Source of the DNA: Nostoc sp. B(2019)
GTDB taxonomy: Bacteria > Cyanobacteriota > Cyanobacteriia > Cyanobacteriales > Nostocaceae
DNA length: 64,000 nucleotides
Assembly (NCBI RefSeq): GCF_010091925.1
Contig: NZ_WVID01000014.1
Span: forward strand, 124,001-188,000
Direction: 5' to 3'
In this document: positions 33,647 through 42,882 of the stretch, piece by piece
Position numbering within the stretch: position 1 is the first letter of the stretch
How the letters are laid out: every line of letters starts with the position of its first letter
Program-made: the position numbers and the translations under genes
Notes under the pieces: model-generated
The model's input: only the letters and a program-made list of their open reading frames with translations
What the model was told of the DNA's origin: nothing
Database searches by the model: none

Positions 33647-34603
33647 CTATGACAGGCTACGTCTATGTACAAAGCTTTCTCCACTAAGCAACGCAATCCC
33701 CAAGGTGACAATACAAATCCCCAAGCTTTGAATCAGGTTTAAAGTTTCGCTAATTGTTACCCATGCGACTAATGCCGTCAATGCTGGACTGCTAGCGCCG
33801 ACGATTGAGGCCTTCGTTGCACCAATCATACGAATTCCTACATTATTTAAAGTGTGTCCCATGAAACTAACTAAACCAGAGAAAATACTGCCAATCCACA
33901 AGGGTGTCCAATCGAGTTGAGTACTAGAAAGTGGCCAAAATAGTAAGCTAACACCGGAAAACAGTAGGGTGCAGGTAAAACTAATCCAGGTAAAGGGAAC
34001 TGGATGGAATTTTTCCAAACATTTTTGGGCAATGACTTTATAGAAGGCGTAAACAACCCCAGAGCCAACGCTGGCGAAAATGCCAGTAGTAATGGTGTCA
34101 CTGCTGTAAGCAGCAGAAGACTGAGGAATTGTGAGTACACTGCCACCTAAAATAATGACTATCACTAGCCAACGAAAGAGTGTAGGGCGTTCGCCAAAAA
34201 ACTTCCAAGCAAGCAACGCCGTAAATACAGGATAGGTGAAGAAGAGGGTCATGGCAATTCCAGTCGGAATTAAGCCAATAGCAATGTAGAGTAACGCAAT
34301 ATACACAAACATCAATACCCCGCAGCTAAGTGCTTGGAGCAAAACATCAGTGTGTTCTCGTCTAAACAACTTTCGGAACTCTTTCCCCGCAGATGGATAT
34401 AGCTTGAATGCTAGAGACGCCATAAGTGGAACCACCAGCAACATTCGCATAAACATCAACAAAAATGAATTCTGCAAATCCGGTTTAACGTATCCACCAA
34501 GTAAAAATAAACCTAGTACGAGATGTTCTGAAAACAAAACTCGCACAGTAACGTTGTGAAACGATAAGACGAAAGCGGATAGAAGAACCGTCAGAATGCC
34601 CAA
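33647..34603 (-). CDS. EamA/DMT-family transporter
   Basis: A 318-aa membrane protein with ten hydrophobic segments in two EamA halves. The second half has GIFASVGSGVVYAFY and GASSPALTALVAWVTISE, the family's typical end motif. DMT transporters export metabolites or amino acids; the substrate is unknown. The start appears to be TTG 34603: an in-frame stop lies six codons upstream, and the first membrane helix (ILTVLLSAFVLSF) begins right after it. The next possible start, GTG at V20, would cut this helix. Confidence 0.85.
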   Translation of the reverse strand: MGILTVLLSAFVLSFHNVTVRVLFSEHLVLGLFLLGGYVKPDLQNSFLLMFMRMLLVVPLMASLAFKLYPSAGKEFRKLFRREHTDVLLQALSCGVLMFVYIALLYIAIGLIPTGIAMTLFFTYPVFTALLAWKFFGERPTLFRWLVIVIILGGSVLTIPQSSAAYSSDTITTGIFASVGSGVVYAFYKVIAQKCLEKFHPVPFTWISFTCTLLFSGVSLLFWPLSSTQLDWTPLWIGSIFSGLVSFMGHTLNNVGIRMIGATKASIVGASSPALTALVAWVTISETLNLIQSLGICIVTLGIALLSGESFVHRRSLS

Positions 34604-35056
34604 GTTGCTAAAAGGTTTCTAAAGGACAACCCGATTGTATTGCTAAAACCACTATTTTTTTCTGGTAATGATTTTTCTGCTGTCTAGCAAATACTTACTA
34701 TATTTGTGTATTAGCAGTAAAAAAATCACCACGTGATCGCGATATCAGAAATCGCTAGCTACAAGTTATGTCGCTGCAATACTTTGCGCGTCACACACTG
34801 CTAATGGTGACTCTTGAATTGGTTTGGCGAGCAATCGCCAAACATCGCATTCTAAATAAATTGTGTAAACCGAGAGCTGCATGGGCTGGAAGAACACCAA
34901 CAATTCTTCGTGCTTTGGCGCAGAAGCTCTTGTGGCAAAAAAATCTTTATCTTAAATAGGTTAAGAAAAGATTATTAATTAGCTCATTTTTATTTAAAAT
35001 TAGCAGTACAGCAGCAAGCTTCATCCTTATCAAAACCTATAGCTTCAGGAGCATTC
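34604..35056. other. Intergenic, nothing recognised
   Basis: 453 bases between divergent genes. A 63-codon open frame at 34768-34959 has no ribosome-binding site, family likeness or conserved composition and is not called. The AGGAG at 35047-35051 belongs to the next gene. Confidence 0.5.
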
Positions 35057-35269
35057 TTGCAAAACTCAGAGCGTATTCAAGTAGGAGATAGAGTATTGAT
35101 TTTAAGTCCTTCCTATGTAGCTGGAAAATATGGCGTAGTTCGTAGTCGAGAGTCACGCTCAGATAATCAAGCAAGTCAGCGCTGGCTGATTCAAGTAGAG
35201 GATGTGGATTCGTCTGATATTGTAGTGTCGTTGGTTTTAGATGAGTTTATCTTGATTAGTCCGCAATAA
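35057..35269 (+). CDS. Small KOW/SH3-like hypothetical protein
   Basis: A 70-aa soluble protein starting at TTG 35057; AGGAG five bases upstream (35047-35051) decides this start. The sequence reads RIQVGDRVLILSPSYVAGKYGVVRSRES, the pattern of a small five-stranded SH3-like/KOW barrel (GDxVxV...GxxGxV), then WLIQVEDVDSSDIVVSL and ends in DEFILISPQ. Comparable small proteins occur in cyanobacteria without known function. It precedes the P-type ATPase by about 230 bases on the same strand. Confidence 0.6.
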   Translation: MQNSERIQVGDRVLILSPSYVAGKYGVVRSRESRSDNQASQRWLIQVEDVDSSDIVVSLVLDEFILISPQ

Positions 35270-35496
35270 GTTGAAAAAGAGCGAGCGCTTTTTATTTGAG
35301 ATAAATAGTGAAAATTTTGTCATCTATCAAAAGTGAGAGGTTTGGTTGAATTTGACTAACCGCATTGCACTCACTTTTGAATCACATTTGTTTCCAATAC
35401 TGGATGCACAGGTCAACTTTAGTAATTAGCTAGAACTAGAACAACAGCTAATAGTCTTAATTTACCCTGTCAGTGTTAAATATAAGGGCGAATAAG

Positions 35497-38289
35497 ATGA
35501 CAGCAACACCACAAGAGATAATTCGGTCAAGTCAATGGCATCATCTATCTGTACAAGAAATAACCCGGCATTTAGATACAAATTTAGAAACAGGTTTAAC
35601 TTCTGCTGTTGCGGCAAAAAAACGTGACCATTTTGGTGCAAACGAACTCAAGAGCAAACCTGGAAAAAGTCCATTGCTACGATTTCTCTTGCAATTTAAT
35701 CAACCGCTGCTGTACATCTTATTAATTGCGGGTGCAATCAAGGCAATACTTGGGCAATGGGTGAATGCTGGGGTGATTTGGGGCGTAACTCTGATTAACG
35801 CCATTATTGGTTTTGTGCAAGAGTCTAAAGCTGAAAGTGCGATCGCAGCCTTAGCCTCTTCTGTACAAACCAATGCAACCATCATTCGCAACGGTAAAAA
35901 GGTGCAACTATCCTCCACAGAGTTAGTACCTGGGGATGTGGTACTACTTACTTCTGGAGACAAAGTACCAGCTGATTTGCGTTTAGTGCAAGTACGGAAT
36001 CTGCAAGTTAATGAATCAGCACTAACGGGCGAATCAATTGCAACTGAAAAAAACACGCAACTGCTCAATCTAGATGCACCCTTAGCAGAACGCACTAATA
36101 TGGCTTATGCGGGCAGTTTCGTGACGTTTGGCACTGGCAAGGGTATTGTTGTCGCTATTGGAGATGCCACAGAAACCGGGCGGATCTCCCAGCTAATGGA
36201 GCAAGGAACCAGCTTAAAAACCCCATTAACCCGCAAATTTGACAAATTCAGCCGTACATTGCTGTACATAATTCTAGGGATAGCAGCATTCATGTTTGCA
36301 GTTGGGCTGGGATACGGCTACTCCTGGACAGAAATGTTTGAAGCTGCGATCGCTTTTGCTGTGAGTGCAATTCCCGAAGGCTTGCCGGCTGTGGTGACGG
36401 TTACACTAGCAATCGGTGTTTCCCGCATGGCACGGCGTCACGCGATCGTTCGCAAGTTGCCAGCAGTGGAAACCCTTGGCGGTGCTACAGTTATCTGCTC
36501 TGACAAAACTGGCACACTAACTGAAAACCAGATGACTGTACAGGCAATTTATGCAGGCAATAGACAGTATAAAGTCACTGGTGTAGGCTATGCTCCCCAA
36601 GGAGAAATTCTACTCGATGAAAAACCAGTAACCAAGGATAATTCTTCTGCTCTTGAAGAATGTATAAAAGCTGGATTGTTATGTAATGACTCGTACCTGG
36701 AAAAAAAGGACGAGCAATGGCAGGTTGTTGGCGATCCTACAGAGGGAGCATTGATAACTGTTGCCCATAAAGTTGGATATAGCCGCAGCAGCTTAGAACA
36801 GGAAATGCCCAGGTTGGATGTCATCCCGTTTGAATCTGAGTTCCAATACATGGCAACTCTGCATGAAACTTCGTCATTTATCATTGGTCATACCCCAGAT
36901 GAAGCCGTTAGGGCATCTACGTCATTGGAAAATGACAAACAACGAGTTATCTTCGTTAAAGGTTCGGTTGAGGCAATTCTTAAACGTTGTCAGCAGATGT
37001 TAGATGCAGAAGGAAACTTTGCTTCTGTAAATGCAGACATGATACATCAGGAAGTTGATACAATGGCGAATCTTGGTTTACGGGTGCTAGCGTTTGCCAA
37101 GAAATCTGTGCATATAGAGACGTTGCATGCAACGTCTCTACAACATGCAGATATCGAAAATGATCTGATTTTCCTGGGATTGCAGGGGATGATCGATCCG
37201 CCTCGAACCGAAGCAATCAAAGCAGTCCAAGCCTGCCAAGAAGCTGGGATTCAAGTCAAAATGATTACAGGCGATCATGCGGTAACTGCACGGGCGATCG
37301 CTCAAAGTATGGGCTTCAACAAAAACGGCGAGGTTCTAGCTTTCACAGGAAGCGAACTTGCTCGAATGGAGAAATCAGAACTCGCCACAGCTATAGAAGA
37401 TGGGGCGGTATTTGCGCGTGTTGCACCAGAACAGAAACTCCGTATCGTCGAAGCATTACAATCTAAAGGCGAAGTTGTGGCGATGACAGGGGATGGTGTC
37501 AACGATGCACCCGCTCTTAAACAAGCAGATATTGGTATTGCGATGGGGGGTGCTGGTACGGAGGTGGCGAAAGAAGCCTCTGATATGATTTTGACCGATG
37601 ATAATTTCGCCTCAATAGAAGCTGCGGTTGAAGAAGGGCGAACGGTTTATCGGAATTTGCTCAAAGCGATCGCCTTTATCTTACCTGTTAACGGCGGCGA
37701 ATCAATGACGATTTTGATTAGTGTACTGCTGGCCAGAGAATTACCAATTTTGTCTTTACAAGTTTTGTGGCTAAATATGGTTAATTCTATTGCCATGACT
37801 GTGCCTTTAGCCTTTGAGCCGAAATCTGAACGGGTGATGCAACAACCACCACGTAACCCGCGTGAATCACTGCTTTCCAAAAGTTTAGTCAAGCGCATCC
37901 TAGTGATTTCTATCTTTAACTGGATTTTGATTTTTGGTGTGTTTGAATGGATACGACAAACTACAGGAAATCTCGCTCTCGCCCGTACAATGGCAATTCA
38001 AGCTTTAGTAGCAGGAAGAGTTTTTTATCTTTTAAGTATTAGTCAATTAGGAAGTGCTATTATTGCCAGACTTCGAGGAATTAGACAGAAAATTAACGAT
38101 GCTTCAGCAATTGGAATTGGAATTGCTTGTACTGTAATTTTGCAGATAATTTTTAGTCAATGGAACTTGATGAATAGCCTGTTTTCTACAGCACCGCTGA
38201 ACTTGAATCAATGGTTAATTTGCTTGCTTGTCGGGTTGCCAATGGTTATAGTATCCGCGTTAGTCAATCGTTTTGATCCTCTGGACTGA
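35497..38289 (+). CDS. P-type cation-transporting ATPase (type II, Ca2+/Na+-like)
   Basis: A 930-aa membrane pump. Domains in order: cation-ATPase N domain (WHHLSVQEITRHL), actuator with TGES, phosphorylation site DKTGTLT, KGSVEAIL in the nucleotide domain, TGDHAVTA, GDGVNDAP, and the C-terminal six helices. The membrane motif PEGLPAV matches type IIA/PMR1-like pumps (Ca2+ or Na+); the ion cannot be fixed. The ATG at 35497 follows AAGG; a GTG 24 bases upstream is less likely. Odd feature: a 26-bp perfect palindrome of a dispersed repeat family lies in frame at 37115-37140 within the nucleotide-domain coding part, adding about nine residues (ETLHATSLQ). Confidence 0.93.
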   Translation: MTATPQEIIRSSQWHHLSVQEITRHLDTNLETGLTSAVAAKKRDHFGANELKSKPGKSPLLRFLLQFNQPLLYILLIAGAIKAILGQWVNAGVIWGVTLINAIIGFVQESKAESAIAALASSVQTNATIIRNGKKVQLSSTELVPGDVVLLTSGDKVPADLRLVQVRNLQVNESALTGESIATEKNTQLLNLDAPLAERTNMAYAGSFVTFGTGKGIVVAIGDATETGRISQLMEQGTSLKTPLTRKFDKFSRTLLYIILGIAAFMFAVGLGYGYSWTEMFEAAIAFAVSAIPEGLPAVVTVTLAIGVSRMARRHAIVRKLPAVETLGGATVICSDKTGTLTENQMTVQAIYAGNRQYKVTGVGYAPQGEILLDEKPVTKDNSSALEECIKAGLLCNDSYLEKKDEQWQVVGDPTEGALITVAHKVGYSRSSLEQEMPRLDVIPFESEFQYMATLHETSSFIIGHTPDEAVRASTSLENDKQRVIFVKGSVEAILKRCQQMLDAEGNFASVNADMIHQEVDTMANLGLRVLAFAKKSVHIETLHATSLQHADIENDLIFLGLQGMIDPPRTEAIKAVQACQEAGIQVKMITGDHAVTARAIAQSMGFNKNGEVLAFTGSELARMEKSELATAIEDGAVFARVAPEQKLRIVEALQSKGEVVAMTGDGVNDAPALKQADIGIAMGGAGTEVAKEASDMILTDDNFASIEAAVEEGRTVYRNLLKAIAFILPVNGGESMTILISVLLARELPILSLQVLWLNMVNSIAMTVPLAFEPKSERVMQQPPRNPRESLLSKSLVKRILVISIFNWILIFGVFEWIRQTTGNLALARTMAIQALVAGRVFYLLSISQLGSAIIARLRGIRQKINDASAIGIGIACTVILQIIFSQWNLMNSLFSTAPLNLNQWLICLLVGLPMVIVSALVNRFDPLD
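37115..37140. repeat. GTAGAGACGTTGCA-family palindrome inside the ATPase gene
   Basis: TAGAGACGTTGCA (37115-37127) and TGCAACGTCTCTA (37128-37140) form a perfect 26-bp palindrome within the reading frame. The sequence is the same as the outer arms of the intergenic copies at 20841 and 54945. The frame remains open through it, so the element was tolerated as coding DNA. Confidence 0.9.
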
Positions 38290-38729
38290 GTTAGTTAATC
38301 ACTAATAAAAGGGGATAGGGAAGGGAGCATCTCAATAAGTGCAAATATACCTGGCGATTAGAAATCGTTGCTATACAAACCAAGTCCACCCGTGTGAACT
38401 TAAGGAATTTGAAACCCACCTCTGTGGGTTTTATCTGTATATCCCCGAATGACCTTCGCTAGGGCTAGGGACATTTTTAGAAAAGTGAGATGCACCCGTG
38501 ATAATTACTGTTGTGTAGAGATGTAACAGTGCGATATCTAGATATCAACATGACTTCTTGGAAAGAATATTAACGAAAATGATTGAATCAGAAATAGATA
38601 TAATTAATCTATTTTTAGAATTATCTCTTAATAAAGAGCCAACAGAATCGCTTTAATACCAATAGATAGATACAGGAATTTAATCTACAAAATATTATTA
38701 GGAAAGCAGAATTTTTAGGAGATGTTTTC
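38290..38729. other. Intergenic gap with hairpin
   Basis: 440 bases between two plus-strand genes. It holds the hairpin at 38412-38431 and then AT-rich DNA that probably includes the SLH gene promoter. No coding potential. Confidence 0.5.
38412..38431 (+). terminator. Possible terminator hairpin after the ATPase gene
   Basis: AAACCCAC and GTGGGTTT pair perfectly with a 4-base loop, followed by TTATCTG. It lies 120 bases after the ATPase stop. It also resembles the dispersed hairpin at 10171, so it may be a repeat used as a terminator. Confidence 0.4.
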
Positions 38730-39653
38730 ATGACTAGCTTTCTTCGATTATTCTCATTAGCTATGTCTTTACCAACATTATGTCTGGGTGTAAATGCAGT
38801 TGTGCCCTTACTAAGTCATGCTCAAACTCCAACACAGACAGTCTTCAGTGATGTTCAACCTAATTACTGGGCACAACCATTTATTCAACGCTTGGCACAA
38901 AGAAATATTGTGGCGGGATATCCTGATGGCACATTTCGACCAGAGCAAGCAGTACAGCGTGATGAATTAGCTGCAATTATCCGCAAAGCTTTTAACCAAC
39001 CGCCAGTGCAACAAATAGAAAGTGGTTCTGTATACGAAGATGTTTCTGAAGGTTATTGGGCAGAACGTCCGATTGAGTCAGCAGCTCAACAAGGCTTTAT
39101 GTCCGGCGATTCTAGTGGTAACTTTCGACCAAATCAACCTGTTACCAAAGTTGAAGCAATAACTGCTTTAAATAAAGGTCTGAATTTGACTTCTGATATA
39201 CCAGTAGCGGCTTCAACAAAACCAACTACACAACAACTAGCAAGGAGAAAACCAGTATTTGTTCCAATAGCAATTACTTCCTTAATGCAGCATCTATTAA
39301 TTCCTAGAGCCGAGGCTGTACCTGCTTCTGTGACTGCTCCTGGAACAACGACACCTCAAGCTACGCAGCCAGACCGTTCTGCCTCAGCTATTGTCAATGA
39401 CTATTACACAGATGCTAGCAGTATCCCGCAAAATGCTATTCCTGATGTAGCCGCAGCAACCAAACAAAATATAGTGGTCAACTATCCAAATCCAAAAGTA
39501 CTCAATCCTAACCAGCCTGCTAGCCGTGCGGAAATTACGGCTTTAATCCATCAAACATTGGTTTCTCAAGGAAGAATTGAACCCCTTCCTAAAGATTCAC
39601 CTGCTACTCAGTATATTATTCGGACTTCTGGTAATAATCAAAATACTCAGTAG
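38730..39653 (+). CDS. S-layer-homology (SLH) domain secreted protein
   Basis: A 307-aa protein with a signal peptide (hydrophobic to about residue 30, ending near SHAQT). Two clear SLH modules follow: FSDVQPNYWAQPFIQ...GYPDGTFRPEQAVQRDE at about 38-85, and YEDVSEGYWAERPIE...GNFRPNQPVTKVE at about 103-150. A third, weaker module (IPDVAAATKQN...NPNQPASRAE) lies near residues 235-280. SLH domains bind peptidoglycan or its secondary polymers. Cyanobacterial SLH-porins have an OprB barrel after SLH; none is present here, so it is probably a cell-wall-anchored periplasmic protein. ATG 38730 has TTAGGAG upstream. Confidence 0.9.
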   Translation: MTSFLRLFSLAMSLPTLCLGVNAVVPLLSHAQTPTQTVFSDVQPNYWAQPFIQRLAQRNIVAGYPDGTFRPEQAVQRDELAAIIRKAFNQPPVQQIESGSVYEDVSEGYWAERPIESAAQQGFMSGDSSGNFRPNQPVTKVEAITALNKGLNLTSDIPVAASTKPTTQQLARRKPVFVPIAITSLMQHLLIPRAEAVPASVTAPGTTTPQATQPDRSASAIVNDYYTDASSIPQNAIPDVAAATKQNIVVNYPNPKVLNPNQPASRAEITALIHQTLVSQGRIEPLPKDSPATQYIIRTSGNNQNTQ

Positions 39654-39936
39654 CAGTTATTCATGGTTTATAGTTGATCATCACGAGCCAGGTTAAGGGA
39701 GAAAGAGTGAATTTAAACCTTTACTTTTCGCTTTAACCAAGGAGTATTAGGGATGTTTAACTTCTTAGACATCCTCTCAGAATTACAAGCAATAACAACT
39801 TATTATTACTATAGGAATCATAAATGTAGGACTTACGCACGCTCTACAAATTCTTCTCTACGTTCGCGCAGCGTGTCGTAGACAGATGCTACGCGTTGGT
39901 AGGGTGGTATTTGCTCACCCTACCAGTATTTCAAAA

Positions 39937-40338
39937 TCAAATAGGAGTCCTATAGTTTGTTTTGTGGTTAGCAATCCTATCTGCGAATAGATTGAAAAAA
40001 TGTTCTGTCTGTGTATCTTCTCCACCCCAGCTTTGATAGGCTTTAAATTCTGGATTCCAAGAGGTGGCGATCGCTTCTGCAACTTTTAAATTATTACCAA
40101 ACCAAAACTGAACTAACTCACTAAGAATCTGGCGACGATAAAAAGCACATTTTATAGCATCTTCATTCCAAATATAAGGATTCGGAGAACCGAAGAAAAA
40201 ATAATGAATTATGCCAGCAATTTTGTCTGTATAGAATATTTTTCTTGCTATTAAACCTTCCTAATTAGTTACTAAAAATACCTGTCCTGACCTACCAGCA
40301 CCCAACAATTTGCCAGGAGAATTCTGCTGTGATGCCAT
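39937..40338 (-). pseudogene. Broken protein-kinase-like gene
   Basis: Reading from ATG 40338 gives a good N-terminal kinase start: MASQQNSPGKLLGAGRSGQV, with a glycine-rich loop, then an in-frame TAG at 40263-40261 after VTN, then in the same frame EGLIARKIFYTDKIA with the likely ATP lysine. The frame stays open through FYRRQILSELVQFWFG and EAIATSWNPEFKAY to a TGA at 39939. The C-terminus runs into repeat DNA (AGGACTCCTATT). A full kinase needs over 250 residues and only 133 codons remain, so it is truncated as well as interrupted. I take it for a decayed atypical kinase gene; readthrough is unlikely. Confidence 0.7.
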
Positions 40339-40390
40339 TTATTTTGCTTTTTATCTTTATTTTATTCATAACATTATCAAAAACGCCGTT

Positions 40391-40428
40391 ACTATGAAAC
40401 GCTACGCGATCGCGTAGCGTTTCATAGT
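40391..40428. repeat. 38-bp perfect palindrome centred on HIP1
   Basis: ACTATGAAACGCTACGCGA (40391-40409) is directly followed by its exact reverse complement (40410-40428). The centre is GCGATCGC, the HIP1 octamer. There is no loop. It lies 37 bases after the stop of the PRC-barrel gene (minus strand) and may act in termination. Confidence 0.85.
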
Positions 40429-40464
40429 GAAAAATTCGTAGACTATGGGTAAGTCCTACTAAAG

Positions 40465-41325
40465 TTACTTGTCTACAATCGGGCGTCCATCGGTATCTAC
40501 GTCAAGTTCTTCACGTCGAACAGTTCCTTGAGCTTGAACTGTGTCCTGTTCTACAACTTTCTTAACTTTAACTTCCTCTTTTAATACAGCTTCTTTGCGG
40601 ATATCGGGTGTTTCTTCGTAAATATCCATGCGAGCTACTTCACCTTCACGAAAGGCATTACCAGGATTGGTTGGTGTAGCGTTTGTGGGATTTGTGCGCT
40701 CAATTACTACTCGTTCTTTTTCAACGGGAATTGCAACACTAGCAGTCTCCGTTTCTACACGTTTACCAATAGAAACTTCTCCAGTTTTGCGACGTTGTTT
40801 GTTAGCAATTAACCGTTCTTCGTATAACTTCAAGGATTGACTATCCTGTTTGTTAATATCGTAAAGTGACGGTTCTTGCTCGTAGTTGTAAGTGCTGCGG
40901 TCATAAGTAGTAGGCTGAGATATGCCAGAAGTAGCAGGCTGAGTCATGCCAGAAGTAGCAGTTGAAGTCCGATAAACTCCGCGTACTTGTTCTTCATAAT
41001 CGTAATCAACCTTTTCCAATTCATCAAAGTTAGGCAAGTTTTCTACTTGCTCTTTAGTTAGATTTTTGGCATAAACTCGTCTGTCAGTGTAACGAATATC
41101 GGCAAGCCCGACTGGTAGTAGAACTTTTTTACCAAAAATCCAGAAACCTGTATCTACTACAAAATAGCGGAATTTACCTGTTTGTTCATCAACTAAAATG
41201 TTGTGAATAGAACCCACTTTATCGTTAGTTTGATCATACACATCAAAACTTTTGATGTCATCAATGTCGTGGGAGTCAGATTCACGATATTCAGGGTAAA
41301 ATTCTTCTAATTTTACAAGTGTCAT
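40465..41325 (-). CDS. PRC-barrel and DUF2382 domain stress protein
   Basis: A 286-aa soluble protein. The N-terminal PRC-barrel (about 18-100) shows FDVYDQTNDKVGSIHNILVD and FWIFGKKVLLPVG. A linker rich in Ser/Thr/Tyr (about 115-165) follows. The C-terminal DUF2382 domain has LYEERLIANKQRRKTGEVSIGKRV, the family's YEERL-x-K start, and VPVEKE-like ERVVIER. Related proteins in Deinococcus and cyanobacteria are linked to desiccation or light/oxidative stress; the role is not established. ATG 41325 has GGAGAAA upstream. It belongs to a minus-strand run of separate envelope and stress genes. Confidence 0.9.
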   Translation of the reverse strand: MTLVKLEEFYPEYRESDSHDIDDIKSFDVYDQTNDKVGSIHNILVDEQTGKFRYFVVDTGFWIFGKKVLLPVGLADIRYTDRRVYAKNLTKEQVENLPNFDELEKVDYDYEEQVRGVYRTSTATSGMTQPATSGISQPTTYDRSTYNYEQEPSLYDINKQDSQSLKLYEERLIANKQRRKTGEVSIGKRVETETASVAIPVEKERVVIERTNPTNATPTNPGNAFREGEVARMDIYEETPDIRKEAVLKEEVKVKKVVEQDTVQAQGTVRREELDVDTDGRPIVDK

Positions 41326-41591
41326 TTGGTTTTTCTCCAGCTTTGTATCTGTTAGTTACTATTTTAAAAATATTTATAAAATAATCTTCTAACTATTGGA
41401 TGATTAAGTATTAAAAATATTGATAGTTTTTGCAAAAATAACAACTAGCTCCCCGACTTATTGAAGAAGTCGGGGAACCGGATACCACGAATTTTCACAA
41501 AAATTTTGAGAGCGATCGCCTGTGTATATCCAGAGATTTCTGTTAGAAATCTCCTCCTTAAAGTAGAGCTTCCGAGATCATCAAACTGTGC

Positions 41592-41996
41592 CTAATTAGG
41601 GTTAGGGCGCGGAGCGCGGTTAGGCCCACCGGCCCAAGGTGGAGGCCCTTGAGGTGGACGAATATTAATCACAGAACCATCTGCACGAGTAATGGAAAAC
41701 GCATCTAATTCACCACCTCTGCCCAATTCACCCGTAACAGTAATCTGCTCACCAGACTTAACATTAAGTTCGCGCCACCAACGCGGCCCCGCATCAACAA
41801 CTAATTGACCTGTACCATCGTCGATAATGAAATCATTACCCACAATCTGCGTAACTTTACCAGATACAGTTGTGCCGTTGGTACGTTGTTGTAAATCACC
41901 AATTCTTGTTTGACCCTGTGCCAAGGTAGGCAAGCCCGGAATTGTAATTGCAGAAATTGTTGTCAAGATTAAGCCGAATAGTAGTTGTTTATTCAT
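41592..41996 (-). CDS. Secreted OB-fold (BOF-like) protein
   Basis: A 134-aa protein with a signal peptide (cleavage near LAQGQ, residue 27). The mature part has the small OB-fold wording TTVSGKVTQIVGNDFIIDDGTGQLVVDAG...ITVTGELG, similar to BOF/YgiW-type periplasmic proteins that resist stress. The C-terminal tail is Pro/Gly/Arg-rich (GPPPWAGGPNRAPRP). Ligand unknown. ATG 41996. Confidence 0.8.
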   Translation of the reverse strand: MNKQLLFGLILTTISAITIPGLPTLAQGQTRIGDLQQRTNGTTVSGKVTQIVGNDFIIDDGTGQLVVDAGPRWWRELNVKSGEQITVTGELGRGGELDAFSITRADGSVINIRPPQGPPPWAGGPNRAPRPNPN

Positions 41997-42119
41997 CGTT
42001 AATCACGTTATTCACTCTGCTTTCTTCATTGTTAGAAGCAAATGTGATTAGAAAGTGACGGTAATGTAGATGAATTTTCAACAGCAATTCAATTGCATGT
42101 AGTTTCTATTTGAGAATGC

Positions 42120-42794
42120 CTAGAAGTTGTAGCCAACACCCAGTAATATTCCTACATCAGTTTCATCAATAAAACTGACATTAACCCCACCCGTTGCTGT
42201 AATCTGTGTGGATAAAGGAACATCTACACCGCCAGAAATTAATGCGCCTACAGTGCTATCTCTGCCTGTAGAAACTGCGATGCCACCGCCAATATAAGGC
42301 GCTACATTTAGTTGAGTAACTTCCAAATTCTCTGTAGGAAAATCTACAGTTAGTGGTATGAGAAAAACTGTATTATCTCCAACTAAAGCCGCAGGACGCG
42401 CAGACAAATTTCGTGTAAGTCCAATTTTGCTAATCACAGCAAATGAACCTTCACCTACCCGTGTATCGCCACTCAAACCAATGTTACCACCAACACCGAG
42501 ATAGCTAGAACCAGAACGCGTAGCTCTACCAGGCTCAAAAGTTTGAGCTACCTTCTCTGATTGAATGTTTGAGGGAGTTTGTGCAGTTTGAAGTTGTGTT
42601 GGTTCTGTAGTCAAGTCTGATGCAGAAGTAAGAGCAGTAGCAGGAGTTTCTGACTGATCTGCTGTCAGATTTGTCACATAACTAGCAGTATCAACAGTAG
42701 AGTTTTTATTTTCAGCACGAGCTGGTATGCTACCAATAACAACCATCCCAAGGGTTAGTAAAGTAGAAATGCATTTGAAAAAAGTAGCATTCAT
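42120..42794 (-). CDS. Putative outer-membrane beta-barrel protein
   Basis: A 224-aa protein. The signal peptide ends near ARA|EN (residue 28). A Thr/Ser/Ala-rich linker precedes about 120 residues of alternating strands with aromatic ends (SYLGVGGNIGLSG, FAVISKIGLTRN, VAPYIGGGIAV, GVLISGGVDV-like). It ends with GVGYNF, a terminal Phe typical of outer-membrane barrels. Predicted eight-stranded barrel; partner unknown. AAGGAAAG lies before ATG 42794. Confidence 0.7.
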   Translation of the reverse strand: MNATFFKCISTLLTLGMVVIGSIPARAENKNSTVDTASYVTNLTADQSETPATALTSASDLTTEPTQLQTAQTPSNIQSEKVAQTFEPGRATRSGSSYLGVGGNIGLSGDTRVGEGSFAVISKIGLTRNLSARPAALVGDNTVFLIPLTVDFPTENLEVTQLNVAPYIGGGIAVSTGRDSTVGALISGGVDVPLSTQITATGGVNVSFIDETDVGILLGVGYNF

Positions 42795-42882
42795 GGATAT
42801 TCTTTCCTTTTCATCTTGTTATCTTTAGTATTGACAACAAAAGTGAGGAGAAAGTGACAACGCTGCTGCACTACCAAGATTT

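Larger units (their letters stand above)
39654..40464. other. Repeat-bounded gap holding a broken gene
   Basis: 811 bases. Nostoc-type repeat GTAGGACTTACGC starts at 39826, and its inverted counterpart GGGTAAGTCCTAC ends at 40459, bracketing about 630 bases that contain the kinase-like pseudogene (39937-40338) and a 38-bp palindrome. A GGTAGGGTG/CACCCTACC hairpin lies at 39898-39924. Confidence 0.6.

Noticed and set aside
34768-34959. 63-codon open frame in the gap before the KOW-like gene
   Set aside because: No ribosome-binding site, no recognisable motif, composition not protein-like; left uncalled.
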